The position numbers and the translations under genes are program-made. DNA of 64,000 nucleotides, taken from assembly GCA_002189035.1 (NCBI GenBank), contig NEEC01000010.1, positions 2,914,001 through 2,978,000 of the forward strand. The letters are read 5' to 3'. A model generated the notes under the pieces. That model ran no database searches. It was not told the DNA's origin and worked only from the letters and a program-made list of their open reading frames with translations. This DNA is from Utricularia gibba (Eukaryota > Streptophyta > Magnoliopsida > Lamiales > Lentibulariaceae). Positions 25,391 to 36,258 of this stretch are shown here, piece by piece (positions within the stretch are counted from its first letter, which is position 1; every line of letters begins with the position of its first letter).

Positions 25391-26356
25391 TCAACCCAGA
25401 TCATCGTTTTCAGTTCCTGCAACTGTGGGATGCGACCGCTTCTTGGGGAGAAGGGGCACTCCGAAGAGCTTAGTCCTGTTGTGCGGTTCCTCGGGTTCCT
25501 GAAGTTCTTCAACGATCTTCACTGTGGGTGCCTGAGGATTTCGGAATGGCGCCTGAAAACAGAGCTTTGTCTGCGGTGGCAGCGGGTGGAACGGAGAGAA
25601 ACCGTAGGATTCCGTTGCAGAGACCGGTTTCACGTGGTTCTGGACGAAGTAGATAATCTCGTTGTAGAGCTTCTTCATATGGGCTAACTCAGACATCAGC
25701 ATGTCATTGTTTCTTCTCAGTCTCTCGTTGTCCTCCGACAGCGCCGTCAACGATCTTCCCGCGGAGAAAGGCGGTGGCGAATCGGCCCAGTTTCTGATTG
25801 GCTCGTTGGAATCTGATGGGGAGATACTGATACGCGGAGCAACAGGGTAGTAAGAAAAAATGTTCTGTCCCGCGGGGATGCTCTCCTGCGCCGGCGCCGT
25901 CTTTCTCCGGTGAATCTCACACAGCATTTGCTTCTCCCCTCTCCGGAAAAACTCATTCGCAAACTCCCATCTATCCGGAACAATCTTCCTGAATCCCTAA
26001 ACCCCAAAATCAAAAAACAAAAGAAAACCATATCACAAACCCACGAACCATAAAAGCAAAACCCATTCTCCAAAAACAGAGCAAGATTCAGAGTGTTCAT
26101 TTACATAGGTATTCAGCTGTCGCACGAAGCTTGAGAAGTTGTTGTGCTTGAAATAGTTGGGTAGTACGTCTCTCGAGAACTCCGGCGGCCGCCATACGAT
26201 GAAGGTGGCACCGTCATCGCCCCAGGAAACGACGGCGTCCGTGGCAGGGTCGTCCACGAGGTGATAAGTTTTGGTGAGGAAAGGGGCGGGGACGGATTTC
26301 TGGGATTCCAGAGACAGGAACAGTCCGTCCAAATTGTCGAGAATCAAAGCAGCCAT
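25391..26356 (-). CDS. HSFB4: Class B heat stress transcription factor, HSFB4 type
   Basis: B-class HSFs bind heat shock elements and mostly repress transcription. Two exons, 26356-26105 and 25996-25391, give 285 aa. The single intron sits inside the DNA-binding domain after QLNTY, the position conserved across plant HSFs. The DNA-binding domain (about residues 20-112) holds [46 protein letters not shown] and [17 protein letters not shown] short heptad region ([20 protein letters not shown]) forms the oligomerisation segment, without the insert of class A. Near the C-terminus TKLFGVPL is the LFGV repressor motif, and the following KKR is a likely nuclear signal. The N-terminal [20 protein letters not shown] is closest to HSFB4, a member linked to root stem-cell patterning in Arabidopsis. 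The B4 assignment is from memory of the family. Confidence 0.93.
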
Positions 26357-27262
26357 GGCGGTGGTTCCGGCCGAGAGGAACTGGAGAACTCTGCGGTCTA
26401 TGCAACTGCTGGCACTGCGAAAAAACGACGGACTTTCAGTGGAGTTGAAGCAATTAGTTAGCAGATACTTCCAGGAATGCTATAAATAAGCATCCACATC
26501 AACCTAAATGATCACAATTGCATCCCAATATGGATATACTGCTACTTCATACCGTACGGAATTCATAATTTCATAAAAAAAATATTTATTATATATCCAC
26601 ATTTTGAAGTCAATAGGCTGATTGAATGGAAGCTGAGCACTTTATCATGAGCTACCAAAAGACTTTAGCAAAATCCCTTTCTCATTCTGCCACGTGCTGC
26701 ATCTGTGCCATGGTGGCTCATTTCTTCAACTGCAGGTTGCCAAATGTCTTTGCAGGGTGAGTTGATGATCTGTTGCCATGCCTTGAGTTTTGATTTCCAG
26801 GAAAACTTACTCATCTGCACTAATAGTGGAACTTGGTGAGGGTGTTCTAAAGCATCAGCCATTTTCTCTGCTCTCTGTAATGGTGTCTGGTTCTATGAAA
26901 ATGAACCATGGGGATGCTGTCTGTGATCATTGATCATGCTGCATTGAGTTCAGATGGAATCAAGCCTCCTCTGATGGTGGATGATGGCGGGGAGGCAAAA
27001 GGGAGTATCAGATCCTCATGGAGGAGGAAGGCCACAGTACTTGAGAGGGATTATCAGAGGCCTTAAGTGGAGTGTCGGAGACTGTTGAAGGAATTAGTAG
27101 AGCAAAACATGGAAAAAAAATGGTGCAATTTTCTTCTGCTATAGAACCAGTAACTAAACTTGTTCACAGGAAATCCGATACAGAAACATCAAACGCTAGT
27201 GTGGCTTGCCGTCATTCATGAAAATGAACAGAAAATGAGATATGAAATCAGCAGAGGAAGAG
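26357..27262. other. Intergenic: HSFB4 promoter and LSM2 3' flank
   Basis: A TATTTATAG element on the HSFB4 strand lies at about 26479-26487. TTCCAGGAA near 26469 resembles a heat shock element but has three rather than two bases between TTC and GAA, so it is not counted. Nothing else is seen. Confidence 0.35.
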
Positions 27263-28372
27263 CTAACCACCGCGAGCTTCGCGTCTCGTGGCATCATGAA
27301 GCAGTTCAACATCCACTCCCTCTGGTGGCAGCTGGACGTACCTCACAACCGAGCCTCTGATGAAGCAGTTCCGGACCGAAAGCTGCAATACCACTGATAG
27401 TTAGCACTAGCATGGTGAATAAACACAACACATGCCAAGCTTGATCTACCAGAAGCTGAAGTGAATTACTCATGAGGAAAACACACTAAAATCTATTCAT
27501 ATCAAGCGAACAATTTCACAGGGTGACTGGTGCAGTGTCCCCCTCAGCCAAACAGTTAGCTAAGATCCTGGTGTCAGTCACATAGCGGTTCTTCTTGCTA
27601 TGCACTGTTTTATGTTTCAGTGGTAACATGCCTTCGATGTACTTATTTAATCAGATAAGCACAGAAATCCAAAGGGAGTGAGAGATGCAATGAAGTAACG
27701 AACAGACAAAAAGATGAAACTTGAACCAGAGGATGCCAAGTGTCCTCAAGATGGCAATACACGAATCAACAATCAGGCAAACAAACAAATGACGCTTAAC
27801 ATTCGAATAAGTACACTGCCGCAAGTTTATCACAACAAGACATCCGATTCAAACAAGGCCTTTCATGTTAGAAGGAAATCTCTTTCTGTTTGTGGAACCG
27901 TTTTCCAGGTTTATTGCAGGCAAAATCTGATTTTCAGGACCCATGTTAGGGTTACCTTAAAGCATTGCAGTTTTCAAAACAACGTTTCAATAGGAGGATG
28001 TCAAAAATAGGCAAAAAGATGAGACCTATAATTCCAGGAAGCCAGAAATGCCGCCCAATTCGCAATGAGTTCAAAAATCGCACATGGAACGAAAAACTGA
28101 AACCTAGTCGGAGTACCGAGGAATTACCATGTGGGGATACCTGTCTTGATCAACAACCCTAGTATTCTCTAGCTTAATGTTGAGATACTGATCAACAGAA
28201 TGAAGAGTTCCCCTGATAGCCAAATCGTTCTTCAATTCCACAGTCACCTCTCTGCCCACCAAATCTTTAAAATACGAAAAGAACAACTGCAACGCAAAGC
28301 ACGTAAAACCCTTTAACCAATCAGCAGCAGCAGACGAAGAGAAATCACAGCAAGGATAAGAAACCAAACCAT
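27263..28372 (-). CDS. LSM2: U6 snRNA-associated Sm-like protein LSM2
   Basis: LSM2 is a ring subunit of both the nuclear LSM2-8 complex (U6 snRNA, splicing) and the cytoplasmic LSM1-7 complex (mRNA decapping). Three coding exons, 28372-28370, 28286-28128 and 27382-27263, sum to 282 nt and 93 aa. The first coding exon contributes only the ATG; exon 2 begins with LFFSYFKDLVG. The Sm1 motif spans REVTVELKNDLAIRG to NIKLENTRV, and Sm2 includes CFIRGSVVRYVQLP. The end HDATRREARGG is characteristic of plant LSM2. Intron 2 is about 745 bp. The long frame that runs upstream of exon 2 without a splice (from 28367) is intronic and was not used. Sequence conservation is very high, so the call is secure. 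Confidence 0.96.
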
Positions 28373-28804
28373 TTCCGCACTTCGAACGGAAATCAGCAGT
28401 AGCGCGCGCGCAATCGAACTGCTACCACTACAGCAAGGGTTTCTTCCACCACGATAAACCCACAGCAAAATAAAAATAAAAAAACATATATATATATAAT
28501 TATATTGACATTTAAAATAAAAAATTCTTTTATTTATTTCCAATCTATTTACAAAGAAATAATCAAATAATTTCCGATCCCGACAAAAAGGCGCCTTGAT
28601 TACGAGCTAATCATCCCGTAATCATATAATTAGTGAATTAATCACTGTGATTACGAGTCTTCGCCATCTTGTACAAATTTGCATTGGATCCTTTCAGTCG
28701 CTTCGCTCTCTCCTCTGAGAGTAATTTTGCAAACCTACAGCAGCACTTGTGCACAGTTAATATGTGCAAATTGCCGTCTCAACTTTCACTAATGGAGATG
28801 CTGA
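28373..28804. other. Intergenic: LSM2 promoter and patatin-like gene 3' flank
   Basis: The left part is the LSM2 leader with a GC-rich alternating stretch (GCGCGCGCG near 28404). It is followed by a TA microsatellite at about 28487-28497 and AT-rich DNA. No gene is seen. Confidence 0.4.
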
Positions 28805-30244
28805 TTACCCGGCAAGAGCTTCTTCGTTTGTGCCGTGATCTTCAGCCGGTTCAGACACATTGGTCTTCATGTTCATCACAGAAACTGGCTTTTTCAGTAG
28901 ATTTTTCCCAATGTCTACCAACTTTTTCAGATTTGAAGGGGTTGCAAGGTCAACAGATGCCTCCCCACCTCTTAGATTGTCCTCCTGCGATTCAAGATTC
29001 ATGCTATGTTAAGCTGTTCTTCAGTAACTTGTTTTGTTATGGGGTTTCAAGCTCTGGAGAAGGGACTCACTTGAATTCGGAGATAATTTTGCTGCGAATG
29101 AAAGGCCTCGAAGACTACAGACATATGAAGATCAACAAGGTCTGCACTTGCTTGACTGAAGACATCGAAGATGGGGAGCAGCCATTTTAGAACACCCCAT
29201 TTCGATGCTTTCTCTGCGCTCAAATGTTTTGCTTGTTTCGCAGAGCCTGTGCCGATGGAGATCACGAGGAATCTGGTCATCTCCATAGGCTTGACAGGGA
29301 AGAAATCTGGATTTGATTCCAACAGCTGCTTCATCACTTGGTTGATTGCTATCAAGGCCTAAAGGAAAAGGATGTTCAGAATGAGCTTCTGATGAAGATG
29401 GCGGCAATACCCATCGACTTACCGGATTATTTGCAGCGACCCCGCCATCGATGAGATGGAAGTGATGCAGGTTGCCACCATGATCTTGAGTTTTGAAGTA
29501 ATGCGCCGGTAGGAATGTTGGTGCTGCAGATGTGGCTATGCATATGTCTGCTAAGTGGGCATCAACACTGGGATCTCTTTTCACCTGCAATATTTTAGCA
29601 TATAAATCCCTAACAACAGTTCGTCGAGAAATCCAGAAACCGAACCTCAAAGGAGGAGAAGATCGTTGGCTGCAACGTTTGGATATCAAATGTCGGAATC
29701 ACGACATTAGTTACAGTCTCGTGAAGCCGAGTATTGCCAAGAATTTCCCTCACGATTTTGTGAAGGTACTTTCCATCGTACTTGGGACCAAGTAATGACT
29801 TGAGGAAGCCGAAACATCTACATGAAGTCAAGCATACAATAAGTAGCTTACAGAAAACGAACAGGGGACATTGATTATATATACTCACCCTTGCTGAGGA
29901 AAGATCTTGGGGCAATGCTGAAGATAAAAGGGCATGATATCCTTCGCAGCATAGAGAGGGCGGTTGTTCTCATCAGGGGCAGTCAGCATCGCCGCAATCA
30001 GACCGCCGGTGCTTGTCCCCGATATCACGTCGAAGTAATCCGCTAGCCTCGCATCCTTCCCGTCAAGCTCCTGGGAACAACCGGTTAGTTCGTATCTTCT
30101 TACAACACTAAGTAGTATGTCTTTTGGTACCTGAAGTTGGTGTTCGAGGAATTCGAGGATCGTCGCCGGAATGATGCCGCGAATGCCACCTCCGTCGATG
30201 CTCAGAATCGTGACGAGTCTTGTCTTTGAGGCACTGCTTACCAT
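28805..30244 (-). CDS. PLP: Patatin-like phospholipase (acyl hydrolase)
   Basis: Patatin-like proteins hydrolyse acyl groups of phospholipids and galactolipids and act in defence and auxin signalling. Six exons: 30244-30131, 30070-29889, 29817-29646, 29584-29423, 29358-29071 and 28984-28805, for 365 aa with the frame intact. The oxyanion-hole motif DGGGIRG is at residues 17-23, the nucleophile elbow GTSTGG has Ser58, and the catalytic dyad Asp is D202 in DGGVAANNP. There is no signal peptide, since the protein begins [19 protein letters not shown], so a cytosolic location is likely, as for Arabidopsis PLP2-type enzymes. The C-terminal part carries [10 protein letters not shown] and a [16 protein letters not shown] stretch typical of the group. 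The subfamily number is not assigned. Confidence 0.94.
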
Positions 30245-30863
30245 AAGTTTGATGATCGGAAGTTCGCTTATCGGGCTTTTAGGATCGTTCGCTGTTGCAT
30301 GAGGCGGCGGAGCTGCGTGTTATATAGATTCTAGATTTCCTTGCTATTCGTTCTAAAGTTTCCTTATTTCTGTCGTCTGCAGTTTCCATTCTTGAGTTTT
30401 GGATAAGCTTAGTGACGCATTAACCGTACGAGCGTCCTTGTTAGAAACGTCTTCCTGGTAATGATCAAGTTTCGATTACATGGATAATGCAAGAAACAAC
30501 AAAGCTTTCCCTTTTTAGAGGATCCCCAGGCCTGTTTTGGAATCCTGAATCTTGTTTTACAATGAAACAGAAGTGAATGTGGATTTTTGATCCTGTGGGG
30601 GCAAAACAAAGTGGTCCGGTTAGCCGATAAATGCAGAAGATGTCTTGAAACGCGGCGAAGAATCTCCAGGTCCACTCCGCCATTGTCGTCATCTGGGCTA
30701 CTCTTCTAACCTCAATTATGCGCATGGTCCACCATGTCTGATTCGTTAGAGATTGGACCATCTTCTTTCAGTATGGAAAAATTTCCGTATTACAGAGAAG
30801 AATTCAACTGTGTGGTTTCCTTACAATGGGCAAAACAGAGTAAAATTTTGTGGGTTTCTCTGC
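30245..30863. other. Intergenic: patatin-like gene promoter and kinase 3' flank
   Basis: About 620 bp; no gene, RNA or repeat is seen. A GTTATATAG near 30319-30327, read on the other strand, may serve as a TATA element for the patatin-like gene, but the match is loose. Confidence 0.3.
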
Positions 30864-32789
30864 TTACTGCTCTTCAAATGTATCGTCTTCCTGTCTCGTC
30901 GTCTGCCCGCTGCTATGGCTGCGCTCTGCGTTCGGCCTTCTACCTCCTCGGCGCTCCTGCAATTGTGTGATGGAAAGAATGGTGATGCAATGTAGCTGGA
31001 GTTGGAAGAAGAAGGACGAGCATAGAGAGAGATTCACTTCACGGAAAGGATAGTCATCGGCTTCCAGCATGTGTACGACGTGCCCCATTTTGGGGCGTTT
31101 TTGAGCGTTCGGATCGACGCATCGGAGGGCGACTAAAAGGGTGCGCTTAAGTGATCTCGACGAAGGCTTCTCCGGTAGGTTGGGGTCGAGGACTCCCTCG
31201 GAGTTCCGGCTGGACACCATTGTTTTAAGCCAGTCCACCAGGTTCACCTGCCATGGTTCGATCAGTTGAATCTAGTTCAGATTCTGCTATTTGAAGGGCA
31301 AAGGCCACATACCTCCCCGGAGGGACGGCCGTAATCCACCGGATTCCTGCCGGAAATGATCTCCATTATAAGAATTCCGAAACTATACACATCGCTCCTT
31401 TCGTTTAACATGCCAGTACTGGCGTATTCCGGCGCAACGTAGCTAACACAAGACAGCATAAACACATTCCCTTTCTCAGTGTTCAGACAAAATAAAGACT
31501 GAATTTTGTAGCTGAAATCAGCAAAGCTTGTTACCCAAAAGTTCCCATAACTCGTGTGGTGATGTAACTCCTTTCCGAGCCAATCAGCTTCGCCAGTCCG
31601 AAGTCGGATACCTTGGCATTCCAGTTTCTGTCCACTAGAATGTTGCTGGATTTGATATCACGATGAACAACTTTCGGTTCAAGACATTCATGGAGATAAG
31701 TTAACCTGAAAAGTTCCATCCAACTCATTAATGGCAAATCACATAAATGAAATCCAAAGGCATGGTTTACTTCACTCTACCCCTTCGCAGTTCCAAGAAT
31801 GATGTTCATCCGAATCTCCCAAGTGAGAGGACTATGAGTGCCTACATCCCCATGAAGCCATTGCTCTAAGTTCCCATTGTTCACATACTCGTAAACAAGC
31901 ATTCTGACAAGCAAAAAGATGAAAAATCTGAGGAGAATTCAAGTGAAAAGTGAGTATTTTGATGCTTGATGCCCGAATCTCACCTGTGGGCTCCTTCAGC
32001 ACAGTATCCAAGTAATCTAACCAAATTCTTGTGACGAACACGCCCTATAGCTTCAACTTCCACCTTGAACTCTCGTTCAGCCTGACCCCTGATCAGAAAG
32101 CACCAACATTTGGAAGAAGAATGAGCATTAAACTGATGGATCAATTGAGAAGAATGTAAATCAGATTACCTGTTGTTAAGCAAATTCTTGACAGCAACAC
32201 TGGTGTTATCTTTCATTATCCCTCTGTAAACAATCCCATATCCACCTTCACCAATCACATTCTGATCGTCAAAGCCGTTGGTTGCTTCTTCAAGCTCACG
32301 GAGAGTGTACCAATGGCCCCATCCCAAATGGGAAACCTCCGGCCCAGCCATTGCCATCCCCGGATCACCCCCTGAACGAGACTCGCCACTCACATGAGCC
32401 GAACCGGAACCCGACCCAGAACGAATGGGCTCCGGGTAGGTTATCCTATGCCCTTTCCCGATCTCAATGTGGATTCTGTGGTCGGCCGGATCTTGCTCCG
32501 GGAGTTGGTCGCAAACAGACGGCGGAAGGAGCAGAGTCTCCGGTTTCCTCGTAGGGATCTCGAGGATTTCCCTAGAGACATTTGGGATAGCAGAGGCTTT
32601 TCGAGTCAATGAAAGAGAGGTCTTCTGATTCTTTCTTGAGGTGAACCAGAGGGAAATGAGGAAGAGAAACAAGACAATACCGGCACCCACTCCGATTCCA
32701 AGAACAACCCACAACCGCAACCCAAAAATAGAGGTCCTCCTGGAGAGCTCATCGTTGAGAAGCCCCGTTTTATCATTATCAGGAGGCAT
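30864..32789 (-). CDS. Receptor-like serine/threonine kinase with a short extracellular part (At1g01540/At4g01330 type)
   Basis: Seven exons: 32789-32170, 32088-31984, 31903-31781, 31705-31535, 31442-31313, 31247-31038 and 30956-30864, for 483 aa with the frame intact. The roughly 24 residues before the membrane helix (about 25-49, [15 protein letters not shown] onward) cannot form a ligand-binding ectodomain, so it probably works with a co-receptor or as a membrane-anchored cytoplasmic kinase. A Ser/Gly-rich juxtamembrane region precedes [15 protein letters not shown]. The kinase has the glycine loop [13 protein letters not shown], the catalytic [17 protein letters not shown] and the activation segment [10 protein letters not shown] with the standard RD motif, so it should be active. 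The tail is basic and Ser-rich and ends TFEEQ. The family is clear; ligand and pathway are unknown. Confidence 0.93.
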
Positions 32790-33868
32790 GATTCTCCCTC
32801 CCTCCCTCCTCCTCCTCCTCCTCTTTCACTCAACTCAACTCTCTCCCCGGCATACAACACTCCAGAGCGCGCACGCAGTTAGAAAAAGAGTTGACATGTA
32901 AACAGAAGCAAAGCATCAAGACAGCAGCATGAAACTTTCACACCATCACCCGGTGGCCCCCTTGATCCAAGCTGTAGCGATGGGACCTTGCACACAGCAC
33001 ATTTCTCCCCCAACTGCTCTTACTTCCCTCACAAAATCTCCATCTTTCCTCCTCCCTTTTTCTCCCCAACTCCACCCAAAACCCAATCAATCCATTGCGA
33101 GCCGTCCAATTCCAACTGCGGAAGGTTTTACTTCCTTAACACAGAAACTACATTTTCTGGCCAATAGAATGCCGAAACGTGGAAATTCTCAACTCAACGA
33201 ATGGGACCCACCCACCAACATCGTCGGCTTCCTTTTATGACATCGTAGTCCCAGTCCCCGATCTCCATTTAATGGCACCCGTCGGTGATGTGGTTAACTA
33301 TGGTTAACTGCGGTGGTTAACTATGGTTAACACGATTAATCTTGATCGTCCAATTGATTTTTTTAAATATTAAATAATTCAAACCATTCGAATATCGGTA
33401 ATTGAATATATAAAGTTGCAATATATTTCATAATTTAAAGAACAATAGATAATTATTTATTTATTCAATATCTCAAAATAATTATATAATATATGAAGTA
33501 TTTAAATTATTTAAATTATTTTTAACACACAAAATATTTACTGATAATTAGCTAATGATAAAGCCCAAAACCGCATGGGCCTCCTATCACAAATAGCCCA
33601 GGATAATTATGTGGGGCCCAGGGGTAGGTTTTATATTCGTTTCTATGCCTCGACAAACCGGAGGGAGGAAAATGTAATTACTGAATTTGTCCCCCTACTG
33701 CAGTGACTGCAATAAGAGGAAGCTGAGGGGCCAAAAATATAATAAACCAAAGTCGGGTTCCCGAAATAATTTAAAGTACATTAGTTCAAAAAAAAAAAGA
33801 AAAAATCGAAGAATGAGCGCCGGGAATTCTCCAGCTGTCCAGCAAGTCCCTCCCCTGCACTTGTCGTT
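32790..33868. other. Intergenic: kinase promoter and RING-H2 gene 3' flank
   Basis: GA/CT-rich leader DNA lies next to the kinase ATG. A GGTTAAC repeat array sits at 33291-33331, AT-rich DNA follows to 33550, and GGCCCA/GGGCCC-type motifs lie near 33580-33620. No gene is seen. Confidence 0.4.
33291..33331. repeat. GGTTAAC direct-repeat array
   Basis: TGGTTAAC occurs four times in 41 bp as two 23-bp units (TGGTTAACTATGGTTAACTG plus CGG, then TGGTTAACTATGGTTAACAC). GGTTAA is the core of the GT-1 box bound by trihelix factors. The array is about 500 bp upstream of the receptor-like kinase ATG. Confidence 0.7.
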
Positions 33869-36258
33869 TTATGTTTTGAGGCCTGTCGTTTTGCAAATGG
33901 GGCATACATTCTTGTGCATGAGCCACTGCTTGATACACCCTGTGTGGAAGTCGTGGCCACAGTCCAGTTCTCCGACGTCTTCTCCGGCGACATAATCCTC
34001 CTGCATCGGACATCATTGAGTATCAGGAGGTAAAGACTGCGTACATGTATTGGTATCATAGTTCGATGCAGGGAAGAAAGGAGGGTTTCTTACTCTACAA
34101 ATGCAGCAGGGCTCTTGCTCTGCCTCGTGGACTAAATTTATGATCTCTACGTATTTTCGATTCTTGAGGTGTTTGGCTATGGCTTCTTCGCTCAGTCCGG
34201 TGCACACGTTTCCGATACGCTCCTCGAGGGCCAACAGTTCCTGAGGGGAAGCGAGGGTTTCGTCAGAATCTGAGAGAATTTAGTTGAGATCGATCAATTT
34301 ACCTCATATGACATGTTGTCAACATCCATTCGCATGTCGCGATGTCGATCATGAAGATCAGCCATGCCCAGAAGGACCGACTGATCGAGGATCATCATAT
34401 CCTAAGACAAATGCGGGGGGAAAGGAAACACAGTGGAAAAGTAAGAAACTAAGCTTTTCCATGCAGGAGAAAGGAAGGAACGATGAAATGAACCTCGAAT
34501 CTCAAGCTCTCTCCTCGTCGCATGAGGTTGAGAACATGGCGAATCTGCAAGATGGAATTGAAGGGAAGTAAATGTGAGACGATGAGACAGAGTTGCAAAC
34601 TGAGGCATAGAATAGAATAGGAGGATCGGTTACCTCAGACACTATGCTTCTTCTTCCTTCGACAGTGGGGGTAAATGTTCTCATAGGCAAAGGCACGCCA
34701 AGAACACCGCTGCTGAGATGCCTCTCCAACCGTGCTGCTGCTGAGCTCGAGGCACGGCGGCCAGGACGATCAGGTACAGATGGCATGGGTGCTACGCCTT
34801 GAGGAGCAGAGGAGTTGGCTTGCAATGCATGATTGCTGCTACTGCTCGCAGCTCGGGTTCCAGCACCAGCTGAATACAACATTGATCTTCTCAAATCAGA
34901 TAGTCTATGGTGATTTCGGGAACCACTGCGAAGTGACAAACCAGAGGATGAAACTGGTGAAGCTGCACTAGGGCCAGCCCTGGAAGTTGATCCAAGATTG
35001 CCTCCAAGGTGGAGATTTCCGCTGGCTGCTGAGCTCCAGCCAACTGTTTGCTCAGAGAAATTCTGTATCCCATCAGCAGGAAGAAACATGGGATGCAGCA
35101 TAGGTCTGGGGCATTTCTTGATGCAATTTCCGTTTGCACATCAGCATTTCTACCTCCTGAACCAGAGGAGCTGCTGACCGTCCTCCTGCTCGCTACTGCT
35201 GCTGCCCACCTTGATTGCTGATTGCCAAGCGATGGAGAAGGATGCAAAACGGACTGCCCATGATGGCTCCCATTTCCCAATCTGGGAGCCTGACCCATAT
35301 CAAACAAACAGTTTTGAAGAGCTAATCTGGAAGAATGTTCTGAGGACGATTCCATATTTCTGGTGCCAACCCCTGTTAAAAACTGATTGTCAGTTCCATG
35401 ATCTTGCAGAAGAAAATGATTGACGTTGAGGTTTAAGTTCCTCCTTGAGCTTTCTGCGCGTTCTGATGCAGTAAAAAATGAGGAATTGGCAGGAACAGCT
35501 CCTCCAATCCTAATCCTTGAATCTGCGTTTTCAGCCTCATTGCTCAAGATAACTCCATCACTTCCAGTTGGAAGTGGAAAACCGATGTCACTCTCAGTAA
35601 CCGGAGGAAACTGCCATTGACTTCTTTCGGTCCTTTTAGAGTAATCAGAGCGTCTGGAGGAATGATCCACACTACCTTCACTTGATTTCCTTTTATGCGG
35701 CATGCGCTGCGAATCCAATGAACAGCCAGAGATCAAGTTAGGAAGATCAGAAGGTCTATGGCCAAGATCAGATGACACCATCGTTCTTGATGCAACAGGA
35801 TTCTCCTCAACATCTTCAACTCCAGCACTCGTATTAAGATCCTGTGTAAGGGCTTCAGAGCTAGAAGCCTGCAAAAACAAGAATCCATTCCTCTGACTGC
35901 TACCTGAACTCAAGTCAGAAACATCTAGCAGAGGAACTCTAGACAGCTCAGTGTGCTGCTCTTGCTCTTGATATCTCCTCTCTGAGCAAGAATTTCTCCA
36001 CCCAATCTCCAGCTTTCCTTCATCTGAGACACCTGAATATCGTGCAGCTGCGGAGCTTGATTCACCTAAGCACCACTCGGCAGTTCTTCCACCATGTGTA
36101 ACCGGTGGCCCCCAGTAATCCGATTTCCGGTTTTGCGGAGGAGCTTGCAAACTCTCCCATGGCATTTGACACTCCATTGCTGCATCGTTCGGCATTGAAC
36201 CATTCTCTGGGTGAAGGTTCTTGGCCAAGGTGTCAACCAGGCCCTTTTGTTTTTGCAT
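33869..36258 (-). CDS. MBR1: RING-H2 E3 ubiquitin ligase, MBR1/MBR2-like, frameshifted
   Basis: MBR1/2 ligases target the mediator subunit MED25/PFT1 in Arabidopsis. Five coding exons: 36258-34634, 34544-34494, 34401-34303, 34240-34094 and 34000-33869. A leader intron is likely, because the sequence before the ATG is an acceptor (AG at 36267). The long N-terminal part is Ser/Asn-rich and disordered, with KRKSSEGS as a possible nuclear signal. Conserved blocks then follow: SEIRHVLNLMRRGE, DMMILDQSVLLGMADLHD with DNMSYEELLALEERIGNV, and the RING-H2 domain CCICREDYVAGED ... CGHDFHTGCIKQWL ... CPIC. The first exon breaks frame at a GGGG run (35108-35111 on the plus strand). One extra base joins ASRNAP to RPMLHPMFLP, as relatives have, and restores about 684 aa. 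Confidence 0.9.

Noticed and set aside
26465-26475. TTCCAGGAA as a heat shock element in the HSFB4 promoter
   Set aside because: The TTC and GAA triplets are three bases apart; a canonical element has two.
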